Below are positions 1 through 6,323 of a stretch of 7,823 nt of DNA, one piece after another; position 1 is the first letter of the stretch; each line of letters starts with the position of its first letter. The notes beneath the pieces are model-generated. The model saw nothing but the letters and a program-made list of their open reading frames with translations, had not been told where the DNA came from and did not search any database. The position numbers and the translations under genes are program-made. Location: contig QNEM01000084.1 of assembly GCA_003645215.1 (NCBI GenBank), forward strand, positions 1 through 7,823, read 5' to 3'. Source of the stretch: Gammaproteobacteria bacterium (GTDB lineage Bacteria > Pseudomonadota > Gammaproteobacteria > Eutrophobiales > Eutrophobiaceae).

Positions 1-134
1 AATGGTTTACTGAGATTGAAAACTTGCTCAAACACAATGAACTGGATGAATTAATCTTGTTAACAGATAAAAATAAACTATCATTAACAAATCCTCATAC
101 AAAAAATTCTGGCGCAGACAAAAGCCATTCCTGA
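1..134 (+). CDS. 3' end of an unidentified protein gene (partial, runs off the left edge)
   Basis: The frame beginning at base 3 is open from the window edge to a TGA at 132-134 and encodes about 43 C-terminal residues. It starts WFTEIENLLKHNELDELI and ends in a polar tail, GADKSHS. The other two forward frames hit stops early (TGA at 11-13, TAA at 52-54). The piece looks like an amphipathic helix followed by a short strand-like stretch (LDELILL) and a disordered tail, as expected for the end of a soluble protein. I do not recognise the family. The stop lies 29 bp upstream of the recJ start on the same strand, so the two are probably co-transcribed. That this is a real gene end rests on the open frame and its position only. 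Confidence 0.5.
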   Translation, partial: WFTEIENLLKHNELDELILLTDKNKLSLTNPHTKNSGADKSHS

Positions 135-163
135 CTTATTGCCAATAGTATATTTTTAATAAT

Positions 164-1900
164 ATGCCTCCTGAAATTAAACGTCGTACCCATTCTGAAG
201 TAATTGATTTGCCGAATGATATTCATCCGGTTTTAAGACGTATCTATGCAGCACGAAATATTAAAACTGCCGATGATCTTGATTACTCTTTACAAAAATT
301 ATTGCCTTATGAAGACCTGAGCAATATTCAGGAGGCTGTCGCGCTATTGGCAGAGGCTATCAAGTCGAACAAAAGAATACTCATTGTTGCTGACTTTGAT
401 GCTGATGGTGCCACGAGTTGTGCAGTAGGTATGCAGGGCTTGAGACAAATGGGCGCAACGGATGTGCTTTATGTCGTACCAAATCGTTTTGAATTTGGCT
501 ACGGATTAAGTCCGGAAATTGTCGAAGTCGCCGCTGAAAGGAACCCCGATCTTCTGGTGACAGTGGATAATGGTATTTCCAGTGTGGAAGGTGTGCAGCG
601 TGCGCGCGATAAAGGCATTGACGTATTGATTACCGATCACCATCTTCCCGGTGAGCAGTTACCAAACGCCAATGCCATTGTTAATCCGAATCAGGCCGGA
701 GATAAATTTCCAAGCAAGATGCTGGCCGGTGTTGGCGTTATGTTTTATATCCTGGTTGCCCTCAGGGCACATCTTCGTGATCAGAACTGGTTTCAGGAAC
801 AAAAATTAACAGAACCAAACCTGGCAGAGTTACTGGATCTGGTTGCCCTGGGGACAGTGGCTGATGTTGTACCTATGGATCGAAATAATCGTTTACTGGT
901 TTCACAAGGCCTGGCACGGATTCGTTCAGGAAAATGTCGTCCCGGCATCAAGGCATTATTGCTTGCAGCAAATCGAACACTGGAAAGAGTCACTGCACAG
1001 GACATGGGCTTCGCTGTAGGGCCCCGGTTAAATGCGGCTGGAAGATTAAGTGACATGTCATTGGGTATTGAATGTTTAATGAGTGACGATGAGATGCAGG
1101 CCAGGAATATGGCAGTCAGGCTGGATGACTTAAATAAAGAAAGACGTGAGATTCAGAATGATATGCAGGAACAGGCTTTAATTGATATCACCGAACTTGA
1201 TCTGGATGATGCTGAAATGCCATTCGGTGTATGTTTATTCAATGAAGACTGGCACCAGGGTGTGATTGGTATTCTGGCTTCAAAGATAAAAGACAAATTA
1301 CATCGCCCGGTAATAGCGTTTGCCAAAGACAAGGATGGATTTATTAAAGGTTCAGCACGATCAATCTCCTGTGTGCATATTCGTGATGTACTGGACACCA
1401 TTGCCGGGCAAAACCCCGGTTTGATAGATAAATTTGGTGGTCACGCCATGGCTGCTGGTATGACGCTCAAAGAAATAGATTTTGAAGCTTTCAAACAGGC
1501 GTTTGATCAGGAGTTAAGACGGTTTATTGCCGAGGAAGATCTTAACGGGAGTTTGCTTTCAGATGGAGAACTCACCGCAACAGAGATTACCTTCGGTTTG
1601 GCCAATGATATCCAGAAAGCAGGACCGTGGGGGCAGGGCTTTCCAGAACCCCAATTTGATGGTGAGTTCGAACTGGTCGAAAGCAGAATAGTAGGAGAAA
1701 AGCATTTAAAGCTACAACTGCGTGCACAGGTGAATGGCAGGGGGCAGGGCAAGGTCATCGATGCCATTGCGTTTAATTTTACCGATGAAGCCTGGCAAGA
1801 AAAACCTGAACGAGTGCATACTGTCTATCGTCTGGATATTAATGAGTTCCGTGGACGTCGCCAATTACAGTTGATGATAGAAAATATAGAGCCTGTTTGA
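164..1900 (+). CDS. recJ: Single-stranded-DNA-specific 5'-3' exonuclease RecJ
   Basis: RecJ is a cytoplasmic DHH-family phosphodiesterase that degrades single-stranded DNA 5' to 3' in RecF-pathway recombination, mismatch repair and base-excision repair. The 578 residues match the E. coli length of about 577. Catalytic DHH motifs are all present: DFDADG at residues 77-82, VTVDNGISS around 132-140 with Asp135, DHH at 158-160, and GTVADVVPMD at 230-239. PRLNAAGRL follows at 288-296. The DHHA1 domain shows GVIGILASKIKDKLHRPVIA near 366-385, GSARSI at 396-401 and FGGHAMAAG at 424-432. The last 110 or so residues form the expected C-terminal OB-like domain. ATG 164 is the only possible start, because the in-frame TAG at 146-148 blocks extension. 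No Shine-Dalgarno sequence precedes it. The prfB gene that follows recJ in many gammaproteobacteria is absent here. The manganese-binding residues look intact, so the enzyme should be active. Confidence 0.97.
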   Translation: MPPEIKRRTHSEVIDLPNDIHPVLRRIYAARNIKTADDLDYSLQKLLPYEDLSNIQEAVALLAEAIKSNKRILIVADFDADGATSCAVGMQGLRQMGATDVLYVVPNRFEFGYGLSPEIVEVAAERNPDLLVTVDNGISSVEGVQRARDKGIDVLITDHHLPGEQLPNANAIVNPNQAGDKFPSKMLAGVGVMFYILVALRAHLRDQNWFQEQKLTEPNLAELLDLVALGTVADVVPMDRNNRLLVSQGLARIRSGKCRPGIKALLLAANRTLERVTAQDMGFAVGPRLNAAGRLSDMSLGIECLMSDDEMQARNMAVRLDDLNKERREIQNDMQEQALIDITELDLDDAEMPFGVCLFNEDWHQGVIGILASKIKDKLHRPVIAFAKDKDGFIKGSARSISCVHIRDVLDTIAGQNPGLIDKFGGHAMAAGMTLKEIDFEAFKQAFDQELRRFIAEEDLNGSLLSDGELTATEITFGLANDIQKAGPWGQGFPEPQFDGEFELVESRIVGEKHLKLQLRAQVNGRGQGKVIDAIAFNFTDEAWQEKPERVHTVYRLDINEFRGRRQLQLMIENIEPV

Positions 1901-1961
1901 AGTCGCCACCGAGATTAAGCAGTAATAACCATTTCCCCCATGGTAGTATTGGCCTGTTTGA
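1891..1961 (+). repeat. 10-bp direct repeat pair spanning the recJ stop
   Basis: GCCTGTTTGA occurs at 1891-1900, where it includes the recJ TGA stop, and again at 1952-1961 in the following intergenic gap, 61 bp apart start to start. The flanking bases do not match. It could be chance or a small duplication at the gene end. Confidence 0.4.
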
Positions 1962-2024
1962 GGGGTTATAAATAATTGTATGGCATACCACGTTACAAAA
2001 AATCATGCATAAACTATTTTTTTG

Positions 2025-2030
2025 TATAAA
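2025..2030 (+). promoter_or_regulatory. Possible -10 element upstream of the membrane-protein gene
   Basis: TATAAA at 2025-2030 matches the sigma-70 -10 consensus at five of six positions and lies 30 bp before the ATG at 2060. The surrounding 1970-2045 stretch is strongly AT-rich. No good -35 hexamer is seen at the right distance: TTACAA at 1993-1998 is 26 bp away, which is too far. This is weak evidence by itself. Confidence 0.25.
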
Positions 2031-2059
2031 ATTTTCGATAATTAACCAGGTTGGGAATA

Positions 2060-2824
2060 ATGGAACATAATCTGATGAGATCATCCAGGCAGCATTTGCT
2101 GGTCACTTTCGCACTTGCTATACCTGTTTTGCTTGCAGTAATTGCAATAGGCATAGTTTTAGGTACCGACATGCATGCCTTGACTACCGATGGTAGTTTT
2201 ATATCTGATCTTGGTGCACTTCTATGGTGTGTTGCTGCTACAGTGTGCTTTTATACAGCTTTAATATTGCGCAATCATCAAACAAAAGAAGTTCGCCAAT
2301 TTCTTTTATATTCGGCAACACTTACCTGTTATCTTTTGTTTGATGATTTTTTTCGGATACACGAGCTTTATTTTCCTAAATACTTTGATATGGATGAAAA
2401 AGTAATATATCTGGTATTGGCAATAGCAGCAATTAGCCTGGTAATAAAATGTTGGCGGACAATACTAGAGACAAATTATATTGTTATGCTTGTGGGCCTG
2501 GGTCTTCTTGCAATATCAATTATCTCTGATGGCATGATTAAGCCAATAGAAACAGTCTATGGCATTTTGGTAATGATGTTTGCCTTGTCGTTCACGCTCT
2601 TCATATCAAAACGTTCCTTGTTTAAGGAATTTGTATTGGTAATCGCGATTGTTGTTGCTTTATGCGTGATTTACATCGTTCTTGATTCAAAATTTGTATT
2701 TTCAGAGGACGTTTTTGAAGAAGGTGCAAAGTGGCTGGGGATATCATGTTGGTGTAGTTACAATCTGCATACTGCATATCAGTATGCTGTCAATGGCTAT
2801 ACTGACAAGAATATTAATGGCTAG
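2060..2824 (+). CDS. Uncharacterised multi-pass inner-membrane protein with an intramembrane DDxxxxHE motif
   Basis: A 254-residue, very hydrophobic protein. Likely helices span about 13-35, 47-70, 80-95, 113-131, 139-157, 165-183, 190-208 and 220-243, so seven or eight segments. Charged residues sit in or beside membrane segments: DDFFRIHE at 95-102, and EEGAKWLGISCW at 220-231 followed by Y234 and H237. I recall similar unnamed bacterial membrane proteins with an LDDLFxLHE-like motif and a C-terminal EEGxKxLGI segment, but know no function for them. The acidic and histidine residues could form a metal site, loosely like the CREST/ceramidase hydrolases; that is inference. ATG 2060 is chosen because AGG at 2048-2050 and GGGA at 2053-2056 lie just upstream. 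TTG 2051 and ATG 2075 are alternatives. The gene precedes the c-di-GMP enzyme by 100 bp on the same strand. Confidence 0.85.
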   Translation: MEHNLMRSSRQHLLVTFALAIPVLLAVIAIGIVLGTDMHALTTDGSFISDLGALLWCVAATVCFYTALILRNHQTKEVRQFLLYSATLTCYLLFDDFFRIHELYFPKYFDMDEKVIYLVLAIAAISLVIKCWRTILETNYIVMLVGLGLLAISIISDGMIKPIETVYGILVMMFALSFTLFISKRSLFKEFVLVIAIVVALCVIYIVLDSKFVFSEDVFEEGAKWLGISCWCSYNLHTAYQYAVNGYTDKNING

Positions 2825-2880
2825 AAAGCATAAAGTTCTTAATGTCTGCCTCATTTGGGGATTTACATATCATGAAGGTC

Positions 2881-2900
2881 AGTTATAGTTAAACGTAACT
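2881..2900. repeat. Short inverted repeat in the gap before the c-di-GMP gene
   Basis: AGTTA at 2881-2885 pairs with TAACT at 2896-2900, and a second AGTTA at 2887-2891 offers an alternative partner for the same arm. The 5-bp arms are short, there is no following T-run, and the element lies 25 bp before the ATG at 2925. It could be an operator half-site pair or chance. Confidence 0.2.
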
Positions 2901-2924
2901 AATCGAATAGCGGTGTAAGGGCTT

Positions 2925-5657
2925 ATGTCGACTATCATTCTCGCGGTTTCAGCAATTCTGCAATTCGTTGCTGCATTATTATCAGTGCGCCTCATACAGG
3001 TTACCGGCAGACGAACAGCCTGGTCCCTCATTGCCTTCGCAATGACGTTAATGGGAGTAAGGCGGTCAATTACCTTATATCAAACGATCTATAGTGATAT
3101 TCCTCATTCCGCAGACCTGAGTGCAGAAATTATCGCTTTAACCATTTCCTTTCTAATGGTGTCAGGTGTGTTACTTATTGGCCCCATTTTCAAAAAGGGT
3201 CAATCGGCAAATAAAGCGCTAAAACAAAGTGAAGAGCGCTATAAGCAACTGATTGAGCATGCAAGTGACATTATCTATGAGATCGATATAGATGGCTGTT
3301 TTACGTATATCAATCCTATGGCCCTGCACATGATGGGATATACGAAGGAAGAAGCCATTGGTAAACATTTTACCAAAGGGGTCGCACCGGCTTACCGGAG
3401 ACAGATGGTGTCATTTTATGAAAGGCAGCAACGTGAACAGATTCACAACACGCACTATGAATATCCATCCCTGACCAAGGATGGCACCGAAATATGGTTG
3501 GGACAAAATGTGCAACTGGTTTTGGAAAACGGGGTGGTCACAGGGTTTCAGGCCGTTGCACGTGACATCACCGAGCGCAAGCAGGCAGAAGATGCTCTGC
3601 GGGAAAGCAACGAACGCTTTAGAGCTGCGTTTACTGATGCCGCCATCGGCATGGCATTGACCTCGCTTGATTACAGGATCGTTGAAGCTAACCAGACCTG
3701 CGCTGATATGCTCGGTTACTCGAATGACGAACTTGTGGGCGTTTTATTCAAGGACATTACCTTCCCGGACGATAGAGAAATGAGTATTGATCATCACCAC
3801 GAGTTAATCACAGGTAAGGTTGACAGTTATTATTTTGAGAAACGTTATTTACACAAACAAGGCCATGTGATCTGGGCATCGTTAAACGTATCGCTGGTTC
3901 GGGATAAAGACTCAGCTCCTGCCTATGCCATTGCCCAGATACAGGACATCACAGAGCGCAAACAGGTTGAGGATGAATTACTAAGACTCTCCCGTGCCGT
4001 GGAATCAAGTTCTTCAGTTGTGATCATGACAGACCACGAAGGAAATATCGAATACGTCAACCCCAAGTTCACTGAGGTTACGGGTTATACAAGAGAGGAA
4101 GTCATGGGAGAAAACCCACGCATCCTGAAATCAGGAGAGACACTTGAGAGTGTGTATGACGAACTGTGGGAAACGATTACTTCAGGCGGGGAATGGAAAG
4201 GCAGGGTCCATAATCGAAGAAAGGATGGCAGTTTATACTGGGTTCGATCCTCAATTTCAGGGGTAAAAAATGCACAGGGAGAAATAAGTCATTTTATTGG
4301 TATCCAGGAAGATGTTACCCAGGAGCATGAACTGTCAGAACAGCTTAGCTACCAGGCTACTCATGATGCCTTAACGGGGCTTATCAATCGTCCCGAGTTT
4401 GAACGCCGTTCAGAACGGCTACTCTCAAATATAAGACAGGATAAAGCAGAACATGCCCTGTGTTTTATGGATCTGGATCAGTTCAAGGTCGTCAATGATA
4501 CCTGTGGTCATACGGCAGGTGATGAACTGTTGCGCCAGCTTTCAAAGGTTTTACAACATGAAGTACGTAAACGCGATACCCTGGCTCGGCTTGGAGGAGA
4601 TGAATTTGGAGTACTAATGGAACACTGCTCACTGGAGCATGCCAATCGGGTTGCCAGAACACTACAAAAGGCCGTACAGGACTACCAGTTCTCCTGGGAA
4701 GAACATACCTTCAAGATTGGTGTCAGCATTGGCCTGGTAGCCATCACAGAAACGACACTTGATTTGTCGGAGTTAATGAAGCAGGCCGACGCCGCATGTT
4801 ACATGGCCAAGGATATGGGCCGTAATCGTATCCATGTGTATCACGGAGAGGATGAAAGCCTGGCGCAACGTCATGGTGAAATGCAATGGGTGACACGACT
4901 TCATAAGGCCCTGGAAGATGACCTGTTCTGTCTCTATGCCCAGCCCATTGTGCCGCTTGATAGTTGCAAAGATATACATTATGAACTCCTCATAAGAATG
5001 AAAGGTGAAAAAGGGGAGCTCATTCCTCCGGGAGCATTTCTCCCTGCTGCCGAGCGATATAATTTGATAGCGCAACTTGACCGCTGGGTCATCAAGAGAG
5101 CCTTCACTTTGTTGATAGAAAACCCTCGCTTTCTCGAACAAATTAATTTCATTTCCATAAATCTTTCAGGGCAGTCATTGACTGAAGATAATGTGCTCGA
5201 CTTCATCATCACGCAACTTGATGAATGTGGAATTGAGGGAAATAAAATTTGTTTTGAAATCACAGAGACGGCTGCCATATCAAATTTGAGTACGGCAATG
5301 AAATTTATCTCTACTTTGAAAGGATTAGGCTGCCGTTTTGCGTTGGATGATTTTGGCAGTGGTCTTTCTTCGTTTGGGTACCTGAAAAACCTGACTGTAG
5401 ACTACCTGAAGATCGATGGTATGTTTGTGAAAGATATTATCAATGATCCGATTGACCGGGCAATGGTGAAATCGATTAACGAGATTGCTCAGGTGATGGG
5501 CATGCAGACTATAGCCGAGTTTGTGGAGAATGATGAGATCAAGGGTATGTTGAGGGAGATTGGGGTTAACTATGCCCAGGGTTATGGCATTAGTAAGCCG
5601 CTGGCCTTTGATGAATTGCTTGGCCGATCCAGTAATATTACAGATATAAAGGCATAG
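2925..5657 (+). CDS. Membrane-anchored PAS-PAS-PAS-GGDEF-EAL c-di-GMP synthase/phosphodiesterase
   Basis: This 910-residue signalling protein can in principle make and break cyclic di-GMP. Three membrane helices lie at about 3-24, 31-50 and 68-88. PAS domains follow at about 102-217, 228-345 and 353-468, the first two each ending in DITERKQ-type linkers. The GGDEF domain (about 473-640) has an intact GGDEF at 557-561 and an RxxD inhibitory site at 548-551, exactly five residues upstream. The EAL domain (about 653-900) has YELLIR at 686-691, with ELL replacing EAL but Glu687 kept, Asn746, Glu781, DDFGSG at 808-813, Lys829 and Glu865. The catalytic set therefore looks complete in both domains. 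The third PAS resembles the NifL-type flavin PAS: ENPRILKSG at 396-404, GGEWKG at 421-426, NRRKDGSLYW at 430-439. The start at 2925 has an AAGG at 2917-2920. Which activity dominates cannot be read from sequence. Confidence 0.95.
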   Translation: MSTIILAVSAILQFVAALLSVRLIQVTGRRTAWSLIAFAMTLMGVRRSITLYQTIYSDIPHSADLSAEIIALTISFLMVSGVLLIGPIFKKGQSANKALKQSEERYKQLIEHASDIIYEIDIDGCFTYINPMALHMMGYTKEEAIGKHFTKGVAPAYRRQMVSFYERQQREQIHNTHYEYPSLTKDGTEIWLGQNVQLVLENGVVTGFQAVARDITERKQAEDALRESNERFRAAFTDAAIGMALTSLDYRIVEANQTCADMLGYSNDELVGVLFKDITFPDDREMSIDHHHELITGKVDSYYFEKRYLHKQGHVIWASLNVSLVRDKDSAPAYAIAQIQDITERKQVEDELLRLSRAVESSSSVVIMTDHEGNIEYVNPKFTEVTGYTREEVMGENPRILKSGETLESVYDELWETITSGGEWKGRVHNRRKDGSLYWVRSSISGVKNAQGEISHFIGIQEDVTQEHELSEQLSYQATHDALTGLINRPEFERRSERLLSNIRQDKAEHALCFMDLDQFKVVNDTCGHTAGDELLRQLSKVLQHEVRKRDTLARLGGDEFGVLMEHCSLEHANRVARTLQKAVQDYQFSWEEHTFKIGVSIGLVAITETTLDLSELMKQADAACYMAKDMGRNRIHVYHGEDESLAQRHGEMQWVTRLHKALEDDLFCLYAQPIVPLDSCKDIHYELLIRMKGEKGELIPPGAFLPAAERYNLIAQLDRWVIKRAFTLLIENPRFLEQINFISINLSGQSLTEDNVLDFIITQLDECGIEGNKICFEITETAAISNLSTAMKFISTLKGLGCRFALDDFGSGLSSFGYLKNLTVDYLKIDGMFVKDIINDPIDRAMVKSINEIAQVMGMQTIAEFVENDEIKGMLREIGVNYAQGYGISKPLAFDELLGRSSNITDIKA

Positions 5658-5692
5658 CATGAGAACTTCAGCTTTAGTCGGATAATTAATAT

Positions 5693-6106
5693 TTAGAGTA
5701 TTCTTCCCCGCAATGCCTTGGTCTTCCCCCGTCGTGTTTTGCTATCCAGTCGCTTTTTCTTTGAACCCTTGCCTGGTTTGGTCGGCCTTCTCTTTTTCTG
5801 AACAACTGTGACACCTTCAATGATTTCCTGTAAACGCTGAAGGGCATCTTCCCGATTTTTTTCCCGGGTTCGGAATTGCTGCGCCTTGATAATAATCACA
5901 CCTTCTTTATTAATACGCCGATCCTGAAGTTTTAATAGACGCTGTATATAAAGGATGGGTAGAGAAGATGCCTTGATATCAAAGCGTAGATGAATCGCCG
6001 AAGAGACTTTGTTAACATTTTGTCCACCAGCACCCTGCGCACGGATAGCTGAAAGCTCAATTTCATCATCAGGGATGGAGACATTCGAGGTAATTTTGAG
6101 CACCAT
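5693..6106 (-). CDS. arfB: Peptidyl-tRNA hydrolase ArfB (YaeJ), stalled-ribosome rescue factor
   Basis: ArfB enters ribosomes stalled on mRNAs without a stop codon and hydrolyses the peptidyl-tRNA, as a backup to tmRNA and ArfA. The 137 residues fit the family length of about 140. The catalytic loop IRAQGAGGQNVNK at 21-33 carries GGQ at 27-29. AIHLRFDIKASSLP at 37-50 and VIIIKAQQFR at 70-79 closely resemble the E. coli protein. The tail from about 103 (KKRRPTKPGKGSKKKRL and on to ALRGRIL) is strongly basic, as needed to occupy the empty mRNA channel. There is no stop-codon-recognition domain, so it is not a truncated RF1 or RF2. The ATG at 6106 is preferred over a TTG at 6109 because AAGGA lies 6 bp before it. 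The gene converges on the c-di-GMP gene with a 35 bp gap and diverges from nhaA. Confidence 0.95.
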   Translation of the reverse strand: MVLKITSNVSIPDDEIELSAIRAQGAGGQNVNKVSSAIHLRFDIKASSLPILYIQRLLKLQDRRINKEGVIIIKAQQFRTREKNREDALQRLQEIIEGVTVVQKKRRPTKPGKGSKKKRLDSKTRRGKTKALRGRIL

Positions 6107-6167
6107 CAATATTCCTTGGTATCAACAGATATCATTGTAACAGTAAGAGTACGAATCTCTTTATATC

Positions 6168-6173
6168 AGTATA
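6168..6173 (-). promoter_or_regulatory. Possible -10 element for arfB
   Basis: On the - strand this reads TATACT, five of six to the sigma-70 -10 consensus, about 62 bp upstream of the arfB ATG. No good -35 hexamer is found 16-18 bp further upstream, so the call is tentative. Confidence 0.25.
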
Positions 6174-6175
6174 GC

Positions 6176-6184
6176 TGTTATAAA
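6176..6184 (+). promoter_or_regulatory. Possible extended -10 promoter for nhaA
   Basis: TGTTATAAA at 6176-6184 fits an extended -10 (TGnTATAAT) with one mismatch. Extended -10 promoters tolerate a poor -35, and the hexamer at the expected place (TCTCTT, 6156-6161) is poor. It would give a leader of roughly 130 nt. A competing pair is TTGCTA at 6213-6218 with TAGTAT at 6237-6242, spaced 18 bp, each four of six to consensus. Confidence 0.3.
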
Positions 6185-6236
6185 ATTAGTACCAGATACC
6201 AGAACTTGAACCTTGCTACACCGGTCATATGTTTAA

Positions 6237-6283
6237 TAGTATTACTCTTCTGTAACTAGCGAAAATATTAGATGTAGTATTAC
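6237..6283 (+). repeat. 9-bp direct repeat upstream of nhaA
   Basis: TAGTATTAC occurs at 6237-6245 and at 6275-6283, 38 bp apart start to start, both between the candidate promoters and the nhaA start. It could be a repeated regulator site or chance in AT-rich DNA. Confidence 0.3.
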
Positions 6284-6323
6284 CTGGCCAGTTAAAATGT
6301 CATCACAATAAAAGGATCAAATC

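Larger units (their letters stand above)
6137..6256. repeat. Imperfect inverted repeat in the arfB-nhaA divergent region
   Basis: GTAACAGTAAGAGTA at 6137-6151 is nearly the reverse complement of TACTCTTCTGTAAC at 6243-6256. The core AAGAGTA/TACTCTT is a perfect 7 bp, and the outer part matches with one gap and one mismatch. The arms enclose about 90 bp that include both candidate promoters. It might be a paired operator; no known regulator motif is recognised. Confidence 0.35.

Noticed and set aside
1924..1950. Hairpin after recJ (AATA-ACCAT, C-rich loop, ATGGT-AG-TATT) as a rho-independent terminator
   Set aside because: The stem is AT-rich with a 2-nt bulge and no T-run follows it. An alternative pairing of ATAACC with the later GGTTAT is equally weak.
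2842..2892. 16-residue reading frame between the membrane protein and the c-di-GMP gene
   Set aside because: No ribosome binding site, very short, and no recognisable composition. Such a frame is expected by chance.
4979..5038. ELL in place of EAL as a sign of a dead phosphodiesterase
   Set aside because: The catalytic Glu687 is kept, and ELL or EVL variants occur in active enzymes. The other metal and catalytic residues are also present.
4773..5660. Antisense open frames of about 99-122 codons within the EAL region of the c-di-GMP gene
   Set aside because: They lie opposite strongly conserved EAL-domain sequence, have no family resemblance, and are explained by codon bias of the real gene.
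5658..5692. Bidirectional terminator between the c-di-GMP gene and arfB
   Set aside because: No GC-rich inverted repeat or flanking A/T tracts are seen in the 35 bp gap.
5693..6106. Truncated peptide chain release factor (RF1, RF2 or PrfH)
   Set aside because: Length, the GAGGQNVNK context and the basic C-terminal tail fit complete ArfB, with no lost domains.
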